Source: an uncultured Alteromonas sp. (GTDB lineage Bacteria > Pseudomonadota > Gammaproteobacteria > Enterobacterales > Alteromonadaceae). From it: DNA of 37,686 bases. The notes under the pieces were generated by a model. That model saw nothing but the letters and a program-made list of their open reading frames with translations, had not been told where the DNA came from and made no database searches. The stretch lies in the NCBI RefSeq assembly GCF_913058315.1, contig NZ_CAJXQY010000033.1, positions 1 through 37,686 of the forward strand. Reading direction: 5' to 3'. The stretch's first letter is position 1; every line of letters starts with the position of its first letter. Position numbers and translations under genes: made by a program. Of the stretch, positions 24,780 to 33,647 are shown piece by piece.

Positions 24780-27500
24780 ATGGACAGACGCACTTTTTTA
24801 AAACAGGGCAGCATGGCGGCGTCATTGCCGTTGGCATTATCAGCAAGCGGGTGTAGTACCACGGCCAGTAAGGTGGCAGAAACACCCCACGTAAAACGCG
24901 TTCCGGGCACACTAAGTTGGGTTGATGGTAATGCACCCGATTATCAAAGCGGCGCTACCTGGGGCTACCCATGGAAACAAGGCGAGCAAAAACCTTCGGA
25001 TGCACTCAGGCTCATCGCTGAAGACGGCACGGCTATTCCACTGCAAAGCTGGCCAACGGCCTACTGGCCCGACGGCAGCGTAAAGTGGACAGCTCACGCA
25101 ATCCCCGCCGGAGCTCAGCCAGGCAACCATTTTAAGATACTGCCAGGCAATGGCCCGCAGCCAGCGGCCGCCACGTTTGTGACTGAACAGTCGGATCACT
25201 TTGTGCTGGATACCGGTGTTGTAGAGCTGCATATAGGTAAGCAGGGCCGGGATATTATCCGGCTAATGCGTCGCAATGGAAAAACCATAGGTCAGTCGGC
25301 ACGGTTGGTTGGGCTGGTGCAGGATGCGCCGGTTAATGAACCAGAGCAACCAGCGGCGGTAACTGCCTTTGCGTCGAGCGTTGAGAGCGTGACGGTTGAG
25401 CAAAGTGGTCCGGTACGCAGTGTGGTGAAAATAACCGGTAAACACAAATTGCCCAACGGGCGCAGCTGGTTACCGTTCACACTGCGTGTTTATGGATATG
25501 CGGGGGGGGAATCAATCAGGTTGAGTCATACGTTTATTTACGATGGCGACGATCAAAGCGATTTCATTCGCGGTTTAGGCTTGCGCTTTAACGTGGTTCA
25601 GCGTGATGAGTTGTATAACCGTCATATTCGCTTTGTGGGGCAGGATGATGGCCTGTGGGGAGAGGGTGTTAAAGGGATAACCGGCTTGCGACGCGATCCG
25701 GGTCAGGCCGTGCGCGATGCCCAAATTGCCGGCGTGGCAACCCCGCCGTTAAGTGAATGGGATGAACGGGTAAGCAGTCGTATGCACTGGATACCGGTGT
25801 GGAACGACTTTACCCTGTCGCAATTATCGGCCAATGGCTTTGCCATTAAAAAGCGCACCAAACCTGGCCATGCTTGGATTGATTCTGATCAGGGCCAGCG
25901 CGCGTCAGGTGTGAGTTACCTTGGTGGGACATCGGGTGGCATTGTGTTTGGCATGCGGGATTTCTGGCAGTTACACCCGGTTCAGGTCGACATACGCAAT
26001 GCCGGCGCAGAGGTGGCTGAGGCCACCCTTTGGTTTTATTCGCCTGAAGCGCCCGCCATGGATGTTCGCTTTTACCACGATGGCATGGGTCAGGACACCT
26101 ACGATGAACAGCTCGATGCACTGAATATTATCTATGAAGACTACGAGCCGGGATTCGGCTCTGCCTATGGCGTAGCCCGCACCACCGATTTTACCTTGGG
26201 CATTATGGATACAACGCCCAGCCGCCAGAAAACCGTGGAGATGGCCAGTAGTATTGCGCAGCCGCCTCAGGTTGTGGCGGCTCCGGCCGATTATCTGGCA
26301 ACCAATGTATTTGGTGGTTTATGGACACTGCCCGACCGCTCAACACCCGCGAAAGCAGGAATTGAGGACCGGCTCGATTTTCAGGTCAAATATTATTGCA
26401 GCCAGGTAGAGCAGCGCCACTGGTATGGTTTCTGGAACTTCGGTGATGTGATGCACACCTATGATGTCGACCGTCATGTGTGGCGCTACGATATTGGCGG
26501 TTACGCCTGGGATAATTCAGAGTTGTCACCGGATTTATGGCTGTGGTATTCATTTTTGCGCAGTGGTGATCCCACTACATTCCATCTGGCAGAAAACATG
26601 ACCCGGCATAATCGCGATGTAGATATTTACCATGCCGGTCGCTTTAAGGGGCTGGGTACCCGCCACAATGTGCAACACTGGGGCTGTAGTGCCAAGCAAC
26701 TACGGATTAGTACCGCTGCCTACCGTCGTTTCCATTATTATATTACTGGTGACGATCGTACCGGCGACGTACTTAACGAGGTGGTGGATGCCGACAAAGC
26801 GCTGGGCGTGCTCAATCCGACCCGCAAAGTAGCGCGCAAGAATCCTATGCCCGGCATGGCTAAAATTGGTGCTGGTACCGATTGGAGTGCTACCGCCGCT
26901 AACTGGCTGACGGCCTGGGAGCGCACCGGCGATGTCAAATATCGCGATCGTCTGCTCGATGCCATGCGAGTCATTGGCGAGCATCCGCTGGGCTTTTTCG
27001 CCGGCGCATTTGGTTACGATGTCGATAAGCAAAAACTGTTGCCCTACGACAATGTTAAGCCGGGGATCTCCCATTTAAGCGCGGTATTTGGCTTAATTGA
27101 AGTGAATACCGAATTGAATCAATTGCTGGATGTGCCGGCCTATAAAGCCGCCTGGTTAGAGTACGGCAGGCTTTATAATGCCGATCAAGCCACTCAGGAA
27201 GCGGCGCTGGGAATGTCTAAGCGGCCGAACCTGTCTGCGGCGCATTCGCGGTTGACTGCTTATACAGCATACCAAACGGGCGATCCTGAATTGGCCCGCC
27301 GGGCCTGGCAAGAGTTTGGCCGCACCCAGGAATTTGCCAGCATCATTGGTCAACAGGACCGTCTCAGTACTACCCACGTCACCGGACCGGCTGTGCTGAA
27401 CCCGATTGATGAAGCGCCCTGGGTGTCGACAAACGATGCCTCACAGTGGGGATTGGCCGCTATTCAGAATCTGGCGTTGGTACCCGACGCCCTCGACTAG
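24780..27500 (+). CDS. PL26-type exo-rhamnogalacturonan lyase (PcRGLX-like), Tat signal with lipobox
   Basis: 906 aa from the ATG at 24780; GGAG lies six bases upstream. The N-terminus MDRRTFLKQG is a twin-arginine motif, and the signal ends LSASGC (lipid Cys25), so it is probably a Tat-exported lipoprotein. The architecture matches the PcRGLX/YetA-like family: an N-terminal beta domain (GTLSWVDG, TAYWPDGSVKWTA), a central beta-sandwich, then an alpha/alpha barrel (WYGFWNFGDVMHTYD, YAWDNSELSPDLWLWYSFL, HWGCSAKQLRIS). The characterised fungal member releases unsaturated GalA-Rha from the RG-I chain end. That product is the substrate of the cytoplasmic GH105 encoded next. Catalytic residues were not assigned. 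Confidence 0.82.
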   Translation: MDRRTFLKQGSMAASLPLALSASGCSTTASKVAETPHVKRVPGTLSWVDGNAPDYQSGATWGYPWKQGEQKPSDALRLIAEDGTAIPLQSWPTAYWPDGSVKWTAHAIPAGAQPGNHFKILPGNGPQPAAATFVTEQSDHFVLDTGVVELHIGKQGRDIIRLMRRNGKTIGQSARLVGLVQDAPVNEPEQPAAVTAFASSVESVTVEQSGPVRSVVKITGKHKLPNGRSWLPFTLRVYGYAGGESIRLSHTFIYDGDDQSDFIRGLGLRFNVVQRDELYNRHIRFVGQDDGLWGEGVKGITGLRRDPGQAVRDAQIAGVATPPLSEWDERVSSRMHWIPVWNDFTLSQLSANGFAIKKRTKPGHAWIDSDQGQRASGVSYLGGTSGGIVFGMRDFWQLHPVQVDIRNAGAEVAEATLWFYSPEAPAMDVRFYHDGMGQDTYDEQLDALNIIYEDYEPGFGSAYGVARTTDFTLGIMDTTPSRQKTVEMASSIAQPPQVVAAPADYLATNVFGGLWTLPDRSTPAKAGIEDRLDFQVKYYCSQVEQRHWYGFWNFGDVMHTYDVDRHVWRYDIGGYAWDNSELSPDLWLWYSFLRSGDPTTFHLAENMTRHNRDVDIYHAGRFKGLGTRHNVQHWGCSAKQLRISTAAYRRFHYYITGDDRTGDVLNEVVDADKALGVLNPTRKVARKNPMPGMAKIGAGTDWSATAANWLTAWERTGDVKYRDRLLDAMRVIGEHPLGFFAGAFGYDVDKQKLLPYDNVKPGISHLSAVFGLIEVNTELNQLLDVPAYKAAWLEYGRLYNADQATQEAALGMSKRPNLSAAHSRLTAYTAYQTGDPELARRAWQEFGRTQEFASIIGQQDRLSTTHVTGPAVLNPIDEAPWVSTNDASQWGLAAIQNLALVPDALD

Positions 27501-27511
27501 TCTGCAAAAAG

Positions 27512-27541
27512 GATCCGAACCGCCGCGAGGTGGTTCGGATC
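27512..27541. other. Stable 13-bp hairpin with GCGA tetraloop after the PL26 gene
   Basis: GATCCGAACCGCC pairs with GGTGGTTCGGATC (one GU) around a GNRA-type GCGA loop, 12 bp past the PL26 stop. No T run follows on the plus strand. On the minus strand it is followed by TTTTT, so it would be a canonical terminator only in that direction. It may mark or protect the PL26 mRNA 3' end. Confidence 0.6.
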
Positions 27542-27587
27542 ATACAGAGGTAAGGTATTGAATTTACGCTCTATTCTTTTTGCGTCA

Positions 27588-27620
27588 TTTCATATTTGAA
27601 CGTCTATTTCGCATTTGAAA
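27588..27620. promoter_or_regulatory. Tandem pectin-locus operator candidates before GH105
   Basis: TTTCATATTTGAAC (27588-27601) and TTTCGCATTTGAAA (27607-27620), centres 19 bp apart. This is the densest cluster of the motif, 160-190 bp upstream of the GH105 ATG. Confidence 0.6.
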
Positions 27621-27684
27621 CAAAAACGTTAAATCGCGTTAATATTATGTAAATTGATGTACAGTGACGTCAATTATTCAGCGC

Positions 27685-27698
27685 AATCTTATTTGAAA
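27685..27698. promoter_or_regulatory. Third operator candidate before GH105
   Basis: AATCTTATTTGAAA keeps a perfect right half with a weak left half, 83 bp before the ATG. Confidence 0.4.
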
Positions 27699-27780
27699 CC
27701 GTTGGCGACAGTCGTTTTTTTCAAGGGTTAAGACCCTCGCCCGGTTTATTTTGAAACCAATACAAGTAGAAGGATTTAAC

Positions 27781-28887
27781 ATGCCTGCAATTGCTCACGA
27801 CATTGACTTCGCCACCGTTACGCAAAGCATTGATAAGCTTATTGATAACCTGGTCAACATAACTGACGATACCGGTGAATTTCTGCTTAAGCTCGATGAT
27901 GGCCGGGTAATCGACACTAAAGGCTGGAACGACTGGGAATGGACGCATGGCATTGGCCTTTACGGTTTATTGAAATACTGGGATATCACCGGTGACGAAA
28001 AAGCCAGGGTGATCATTGAGGAGTGGTTTGCCAATCGCTTTGCCGAAGGCACGCCTACTAAAAACGTTAACACGATGTCGCCGTTTTTAACCCTGGCTTA
28101 CATGCAGGAGCGCAGCGGCAATCGCAGCTATCTGCCCTACCTGGATGTATGGGCCGAGTGGATCATGGATGGTATCCCGCGAACCGAAGAAAATGGCATA
28201 CAGCACATCGTGTTTAACTCTGAAAACTATCAGCAGTTATGGGACGACACGCTCATGATGTCGGTTATGCCGCTGGCCAAAATTGGCTTGTTGCTCAACC
28301 GTCCGCACTACGTAGAAGAAGCCAAGCGCCAGTTTATGCTGCATATTAAATACCTGGCCGACCGTAAGACCGGCTTATGGTTTCACGGCTGGACGTTTGA
28401 TGGTCGTCATAATTTTGCTGATGCCCTGTGGGCCCGGGGTAATTGCTGGGTGACCATTGCCATTCCTGAATTCATTGAATTGCTCGACCTGCCGGCGACA
28501 GACGGGCTGCGTATGTTCCTGATTGAAACGCTCGAAGCGCAGGTAAAAGCACTGGTGAAAACGCAGCACGAAGATGGCCTGTGGCATACCTTACTGGACG
28601 ATACTGACTCTTACCTGGAAGCTTCCGCGGCAGCCGGGTTTGCCTATGGCATTTTAAAAGCAGTGCGCAAAGGGTACATCAGTGCCGAGTACCAACCCTG
28701 TGCTATTAAAGCCATCAAAGCGGTACTGGCAAACATTGACGACAGCGGAGAATTACAGCAGGTGTCTTTTGGTACGCCGGTATTTGATGACTTGCAAGGC
28801 TATCGTGATATCCCGCTCACCTCCATGCCCTACGGGCAATCGATGGCTATTTTTGCGCTCGTTGAGTTTATGAACAGCTACATCTAA
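27781..28887 (+). CDS. GH105 unsaturated rhamnogalacturonyl hydrolase (YesR/YteR type)
   Basis: 368 aa from the ATG at 27781, with AAGGA six bases upstream; the frame extends to a TTG at 27751 without a ribosome site. There is no signal peptide, so it is cytoplasmic. The alpha/alpha barrel shows WEWTHGIGLYGL (res 52-63), QQLWDDTLMM with the expected catalytic Asp D156, LWFHGWTFDG and ARGNCW. The family hydrates the unsaturated uronate and releases it from rhamnose. It should act on imported unsaturated GalA-Rha, the PL26 product. It heads the operon GH105 > GPH symporter > PL22. Confidence 0.92.
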   Translation: MPAIAHDIDFATVTQSIDKLIDNLVNITDDTGEFLLKLDDGRVIDTKGWNDWEWTHGIGLYGLLKYWDITGDEKARVIIEEWFANRFAEGTPTKNVNTMSPFLTLAYMQERSGNRSYLPYLDVWAEWIMDGIPRTEENGIQHIVFNSENYQQLWDDTLMMSVMPLAKIGLLLNRPHYVEEAKRQFMLHIKYLADRKTGLWFHGWTFDGRHNFADALWARGNCWVTIAIPEFIELLDLPATDGLRMFLIETLEAQVKALVKTQHEDGLWHTLLDDTDSYLEASAAAGFAYGILKAVRKGYISAEYQPCAIKAIKAVLANIDDSGELQQVSFGTPVFDDLQGYRDIPLTSMPYGQSMAIFALVEFMNSYI

Positions 28888-28921
28888 TCAGTCATTAATC
28901 TGTTAACTGGGAGGGTGTGCT

Positions 28922-30418
28922 ATGACCCGTCGTGAACTTAAGCCTGTCAATTATATTGCCTACGGGCTTAACGATATTTTAGGTGCAGGCTCGATGGCCG
29001 TGATCAGCGGCTGGATCCTGTTTTTCTATACCAGCTTTTGTGGCCTATCCGCCGTTCAGGCTGCGTCTATTTTTGCCATTGCGCGCATTCTTGATGCCGT
29101 GGCGAGTCCCCTGATTGGGCACATTTCAGATGGCCTCGGGCGGACTAAAATTGGTCGCAGGTTTGGACGCCGACGGGTGTTCTTAATCGGCGCTATTCCG
29201 CTCCTGCCCAGTTTTGCCCTGATGTGGGTAAGCGGCCAGGAATACTGGTACTACTTAGTCACCTATGTGTTTTTCGAGCTGGTGTATGCCTCGGTGCTCA
29301 TCCCTTATGAGACACTGGCTGCCGAGATGACCGATGACTACAAAAAAAAGGCCAAACTGGCTGGCGCGCGCATTCTTACCGGTCAGGTGTCGGCTATTTT
29401 CGCCGGCATTTTGCCCAGCTGGATTGTCAGCATTGCCGGCGGTAAAGAGTCCGCATCAACGTTTTTAATCATGGGGTCGATTTTCTCCGTTGTCTTCATG
29501 CTGGTGGTCTTTGGCGTGTGGTTCTTTACGTGGGAGCGTGACGCCAGCGAGCTGAGCGAAGAGGAGCTCACCAAAGATGAGAACTGGACCGTTACCGGCA
29601 CTCTTAAAACCCTGTTTAGAAATCTGTCTTCGACAATGCGTATCCGTGCCTTCCGCTTGCATTTGGGCATGTACCTGGGTGGTTATATTAGTCAGGATGT
29701 GTTTAATGCCGTGTTTACCTATTTTGTGGTATTTGCGATTGGCGGTACGGTGGTAATTGCTTCAGAAATGATGGCCGTGACCTACATAGCACAATTAGTG
29801 GCGGTGGCCCTGGCCATTCCGCTGGTGATGCGCTTTGGCCCTGCCCCCAGCTACCGGGTCGCTATTGTATTTTACTTTGTGGGGATCTTACTGCTGCTGG
29901 CAATGTTCTTTATGACCAACGAATTCAGCTTGCTGTGGTTGGGCGCCGGGGTGGTTGTGGCCGGCTTTGGCCGGGGGGCGTTAAATTACATTCCGTGGAA
30001 TACCTATAACTATATGGCCGACGTGGATCAGATTGTCACCGCCCGTCGTCGTGAAGGTAGCTTTGCCGGTGTTATGACGTTTATCCGCAAGGCTACGCAG
30101 GCCATTGCAGTAATGTCGGTGGGGGTTATTCTTGAGGCTGGCGGATTTGCCTCGGGTGAGGAATTACAAAGCAATGAAGCCATCTCAACCATCGTAATTA
30201 TGTTGGCCGCGGGTCCGCTGGTGGTGTTGTTATTTGGTTTTTGGGTGTCCACCAAGTTTAAGCTCAGTAAAGAAACCCATGAGGTGCTCATGACCGAAAT
30301 TGAGCGCTTTAAAAATGGGCAGGACGCGCCGCTCAGTAACGAAAACCGTGCCATCGTAGAAGATTTGTCGGGCTGGTCGTATGACAAGCTGTGGGGCAAT
30401 AACACGGTGGGTCGATAA
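28922..30418 (+). CDS. GPH-family (MFS_2) sugar:cation symporter
   Basis: 498 aa with about 12 membrane segments. The N-terminus YIAYGLNDILGAG, the loop DGLGRTKIGRRFGRRRVF after TM2, and RILDAVASPLIGHISD are typical of glycoside-pentoside-hexuronide:cation symporters (MelB/YicJ/UidB type). It lies between the cytoplasmic GH105 and a periplasmic PL22, so it probably imports unsaturated GalA-Rha and/or unsaturated uronides across the inner membrane. GGGAGG lies seven bases before the ATG, and the stop is directly followed by the PL22 ATG. Confidence 0.9.
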   Translation: MTRRELKPVNYIAYGLNDILGAGSMAVISGWILFFYTSFCGLSAVQAASIFAIARILDAVASPLIGHISDGLGRTKIGRRFGRRRVFLIGAIPLLPSFALMWVSGQEYWYYLVTYVFFELVYASVLIPYETLAAEMTDDYKKKAKLAGARILTGQVSAIFAGILPSWIVSIAGGKESASTFLIMGSIFSVVFMLVVFGVWFFTWERDASELSEEELTKDENWTVTGTLKTLFRNLSSTMRIRAFRLHLGMYLGGYISQDVFNAVFTYFVVFAIGGTVVIASEMMAVTYIAQLVAVALAIPLVMRFGPAPSYRVAIVFYFVGILLLLAMFFMTNEFSLLWLGAGVVVAGFGRGALNYIPWNTYNYMADVDQIVTARRREGSFAGVMTFIRKATQAIAVMSVGVILEAGGFASGEELQSNEAISTIVIMLAAGPLVVLLFGFWVSTKFKLSKETHEVLMTEIERFKNGQDAPLSNENRAIVEDLSGWSYDKLWGNNTVGR

Positions 30419-31765
30419 ATGAAAGAACTCATCACAATAGTGGCAGGCGCCACCCTTTTATTGACGGCCTGTTCAGCATCTACTCAAAGCAACAGCGAGG
30501 CCGGTATCGCCAAATCATGGATCGACAAGGACACCGGTCACCGGATTGTTAGGGTGTCAGAAGAGCCCGGTTCACGGTCGCTATATTTCCATCAGAATGC
30601 CTACACCGCAGAGGGCGACAAAATGGTCATATCGGTGACCAATCCAAATGGGGTAGCCGTAGTAGATTTAAGCGACTGGTCGGTAAAGCGCCTGTATGAA
30701 CACCCTGATGTGGGTATTTTGTTTGTTGGCAAACAAACCCGCAATGTGTATCTCACCCGCATTACTGGTGATAACGGCCAGAAAGTGCATCCGCAAAATG
30801 AATTGCAGCAGCCTACCGAACTATTACGGGTAAATATAGATACCGGTGCCGTTGAAGAGCTTGGCGCGATCCCGGCCGGTAAAATTCACACCATCAACAG
30901 TAATGAAACGCTTTTAGCGGGCGCAGTGGCCGAGCGCGAGCACAATTTGGAATCCGGTCCTCGCAACAGCCGTTTTGAAGCGCGCTATGAAGCCCTTGGG
31001 CCGGACGGTAAGCCTCTCAGTTTCGCCGAGGCTAAAGAAGTGCGTATAAACGAGCGTCTGGAAGCCCGTATTCCCATGCAAATGTTTACCTTTAACATCG
31101 CCACCGGTGAGCAACAAACAGTGCACGAAGCGACCGACTGGTTAAATCATATTCAGTTCTCACCTGGCGATCCGGGTCAGTTGATGTATTGCCATGAAGG
31201 CCCATGGCATAAGGTCGACCGCATCTGGACCATGCGCGTTGACGGCAGTGACAATCAAAAAGTGCACCACCGAACCATGAATATGGAAATTGCCGGTCAT
31301 GAGTTTTTTGACGCCACTGGTGAGCGCATTTTTTATGATTTGCAAACCCCGCGTGGCGAGGTGTTCTGGCTGGCCAGCTACAACATGAAGACCAAAGAAC
31401 GGGTCTGGCGACACATGCCACGGGACTACTGGTCGGTGCATTTTAATATTTCACCGGATGGCAACCTGTTTGCTGGCGACGGCGGTGATGCGGAAATGGT
31501 GGCCCGGGCCCAAGAGGGTAAATGGATTTACTTATTTGAGTCGCAACCTATCAATGACGTAGCCGGGATCAGCGCGCCCAATGCGGCTGATCTCATAAAG
31601 CCCGGTGTATTAAAGGCAACACGTTTGGTAAATATGCAAAACCATGATTACCGCCTTGAACCCAATGTGACATTTACGCCGGACGGAAAGTGGGTGGTAT
31701 TTCGTTCTAACATGCATGGCCCGGTGCATGTTTACGCGGTTGCCGTTGCCCCGGAAACCGAATAA
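30419..31765 (+). CDS. PL22 oligogalacturonate lyase, lipoprotein form
   Basis: 448 aa with a lipoprotein signal, ATLLLTAC (lipid Cys18). The seven-bladed propeller of PL22 follows: WIDKDTGHRIVRVS, LYFHQNAYTAEGDKMV, HIQFSPGDPGQLMYCHEG, EIAGHEFFD, SVHFNISPDGNLF and VTFTPDGKWVVFRSNM. The His-rich blades fit the Mn-binding site. The family cleaves digalacturonate and short oligogalacturonides to DKI. Classical Ogl is cytoplasmic; this copy carries a lipid anchor, so it would act in the periplasm before import. The ATG starts immediately after the symporter TAA. Symbol ogl is not given because the location differs from the named enzyme. Confidence 0.85.
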   Translation: MKELITIVAGATLLLTACSASTQSNSEAGIAKSWIDKDTGHRIVRVSEEPGSRSLYFHQNAYTAEGDKMVISVTNPNGVAVVDLSDWSVKRLYEHPDVGILFVGKQTRNVYLTRITGDNGQKVHPQNELQQPTELLRVNIDTGAVEELGAIPAGKIHTINSNETLLAGAVAEREHNLESGPRNSRFEARYEALGPDGKPLSFAEAKEVRINERLEARIPMQMFTFNIATGEQQTVHEATDWLNHIQFSPGDPGQLMYCHEGPWHKVDRIWTMRVDGSDNQKVHHRTMNMEIAGHEFFDATGERIFYDLQTPRGEVFWLASYNMKTKERVWRHMPRDYWSVHFNISPDGNLFAGDGGDAEMVARAQEGKWIYLFESQPINDVAGISAPNAADLIKPGVLKATRLVNMQNHDYRLEPNVTFTPDGKWVVFRSNMHGPVHVYAVAVAPETE

Positions 31766-31807
31766 GGCACAGATTATGCGTTACAAGTAGCGCTCAGTTC
31801 GACTTTG

Positions 31808-31821
31808 TTTCAGATATGAAA
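31808..31821. promoter_or_regulatory. Pectin-locus operator candidate before kduD (distal)
   Basis: TTTCAGATATGAAA, identical to the site before the RpiB-like gene, 130 bp upstream of the kduD ATG. Confidence 0.6.
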
Positions 31822-31860
31822 TAAATGGCGGGTATTCAGCCGCGGTAATGGTGATTACTT

Positions 31861-31874
31861 GTTCATATATGGGA
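31861..31874. promoter_or_regulatory. Pectin-locus operator candidate before kduD (proximal)
   Basis: GTTCATATATGGGA has the perfect core CATATATG with weak outer arms; its centre is 53 bp from the distal copy. Confidence 0.45.
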
Positions 31875-31899
31875 CAGTGACCACACTACTTAACTAACA

Positions 31900-31920
31900 G
31901 CCTCGCGGCACGAGCGAGGC
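31900..31920 (+). other. Hairpin in the kduD leader
   Basis: 7-bp stem GCCTCGC/GCGAGGC with a 7-base loop, 30 bp before the kduD ATG, with no T run. It may be a leader stabiliser or the remains of a terminator. Confidence 0.4.
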
Positions 31921-31950
31921 AAAGTCATCAACAAACAGGAGACAGCACCT

Positions 31951-32715
31951 ATGAGTCAGCCAGATTTTGGTTTAGCTGGTAAAGTTGCGCTGGTGACCGG
32001 CGCCAGTCGTGGTATTGGCCGGGCATTGGCGATGGGGTTAGCTCAGGCTGGCGCCAAAGTGGTTTGTGCCAGCAGCCGTATTGGCGGCAGCGAAGAAACC
32101 GTTAGCCAAATTAAAAAAACCGGTGGTGAAGCGGTGGAACTGGCGGCCGATCTGTCTGATACCGATGCTGTGATGGCGCTGGCCGAGAGCGCTCAGGGCG
32201 TGTTCGGTGAAATTGATATTCTGGTCAATAACGGCGGCACGATTTATCGCAGCCCGGCAGTAGAGTTTCCGTTAGACCAATGGCAGCACGTGTTGCAGGT
32301 AAATCTGGATGCCACTTTTTTGTTATGTCAGCAAATAGGTAAAAAAATGGTTGCGCGTAAACACGGCAAAATCATCAATATTGCGTCGATGCTGAGCTAC
32401 AGCGGTGGCATTACAGTACCCGCCTACACTGCCAGTAAACACGCCGTTGCCGGGCTTACCAAAGCGCTGGCAAACGAATGGGGCCAGCACAACGTGCAGG
32501 TCAATGCCATCGCGCCGGGTTATATCCGTACTGATAACACCCAGGCACTTCAGGATGATCCTGAACGCAGTACTGAAATTCTCAAGCGTATCCCGGCTGC
32601 CCGCTGGGGCGAAACTTCTGATTTACAGGGGGCGGCGGTATTTTTGGCCAGTGCCGCCAGTAACTACATTAATGGGCATGTACTCGCTGTTGATGGTGGA
32701 TTTCTGGCCCGATAG
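31951..32715 (+). CDS. kduD: 2-dehydro-3-deoxy-D-gluconate 5-dehydrogenase
   Basis: 254 aa short-chain dehydrogenase. The cofactor motif TGASRGIG is at 16-23, NNGGT follows, and the catalytic set is S146, Y159 and K163 (YTASK). The end RIPAARWGETSDLQGAAVFL and VDGGFLAR is characteristic of KduD. It reduces the KduI product (DKII) to 2-keto-3-deoxygluconate with NAD(P)H in the cytoplasm. CAGGAG precedes the ATG. It is followed by kduI after 25 bp, so one operon, with two operator candidates upstream. Confidence 0.93.
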   Translation: MSQPDFGLAGKVALVTGASRGIGRALAMGLAQAGAKVVCASSRIGGSEETVSQIKKTGGEAVELAADLSDTDAVMALAESAQGVFGEIDILVNNGGTIYRSPAVEFPLDQWQHVLQVNLDATFLLCQQIGKKMVARKHGKIINIASMLSYSGGITVPAYTASKHAVAGLTKALANEWGQHNVQVNAIAPGYIRTDNTQALQDDPERSTEILKRIPAARWGETSDLQGAAVFLASAASNYINGHVLAVDGGFLAR

Positions 32716-32740
32716 TCTCGAATTCATTTAAGGGATTACT

Positions 32741-33592
32741 ATGATGTCTAACAAAACTGAATATGAAGTCAGGTATGCAGTAGGGCAGCGCGAGGTAAAA
32801 GGTTACGACACTACCGAGCTGCGCAACACCTTTCTGGTCGACAAGCTGATGTCACCCGGCAAGGTTTACTGGGTGTACAGCCATTACGAACGCTTTATGC
32901 TGGGCAGCGCGGTACCCACCGACTCGCCGTTGGTGCTGGAAACGCTGGATGCGCTCAAGGCCGAGCATTTTCTTGATCGTCGTGAACTGGGCATTATTAA
33001 CATTGGCGGCGACGGCACAGTAGTAGCCGATGGCGAAGAGTTCAACCTGGCCCGCGAAGAAGCGCTGTATATCGCTAAAGGGAATAAAACGGTAACCTTT
33101 TATTCCAACGATCCTGCTAAACCAGCCAAGTTTTATCTAAACTCAGCGCCTGCCCATCATGCTTATAGCAACAAAAAAATTGCGAAGGGTGATGCTAAGG
33201 TATTACATCTCGGCGGCCAGGATACCTCTAACGAACGGGACATTAATCAGTTAATGATTAACACCGTGGTGGAAACCTGCCAGTTACAAATGGGACTCAC
33301 CCGTCTTATGCCGGGCAGCGTGTGGAATACCATGCCTGCCCATCAGCACGATCGCCGCAACGAAGTGTATTTTTACCTTGATCTCGACGAGGGACAGGCC
33401 GTCTGCCACATCATGGGTGAACCCCACGAAACACGGCATATCTTTGTGCAGAACGAGCAGGCCGTGTTGTCTCCACCCTGGTCTATTCACTGCGGTGTGG
33501 GCACGTCAAACTATGCCTTTATCTGGGGGATGGCAGGCGAAAACCTCGATTACGGCGACATGGACAGCTACCCGCCGGATCAACTTCGTTAG
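32741..33592 (+). CDS. kduI: 5-dehydro-4-deoxy-D-glucuronate isomerase
   Basis: 283 aa, the normal KduI length. The cupin metal ligands are all visible: H201 and H203 in PAHQHDRR, E208, and H250 in WSIHCG. NTFLVDKLMSPGKVYWVYSHYER near the start (broken here as NTFLVDKL and MSPGKVYWVY) is also typical. It converts DKI, the open form of unsaturated galacturonate, to DKII for KduD. The ATG at 32741 follows AAGGGA; a second ATG directly after could also be used. Confidence 0.95.
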   Translation: MMSNKTEYEVRYAVGQREVKGYDTTELRNTFLVDKLMSPGKVYWVYSHYERFMLGSAVPTDSPLVLETLDALKAEHFLDRRELGIINIGGDGTVVADGEEFNLAREEALYIAKGNKTVTFYSNDPAKPAKFYLNSAPAHHAYSNKKIAKGDAKVLHLGGQDTSNERDINQLMINTVVETCQLQMGLTRLMPGSVWNTMPAHQHDRRNEVYFYLDLDEGQAVCHIMGEPHETRHIFVQNEQAVLSPPWSIHCGVGTSNYAFIWGMAGENLDYGDMDSYPPDQLR

Positions 33593-33647
33593 TAGCTATT
33601 TCGCCTGAGTCCTATACTATGATTAATGATGTAACCCGGAAGTGATT

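Noticed and set aside
33593..33647. Autoregulatory copy of the pectin operator before the IclR gene
   Set aside because: No sequence there fits TTTC-N6-GAAA in both arms.
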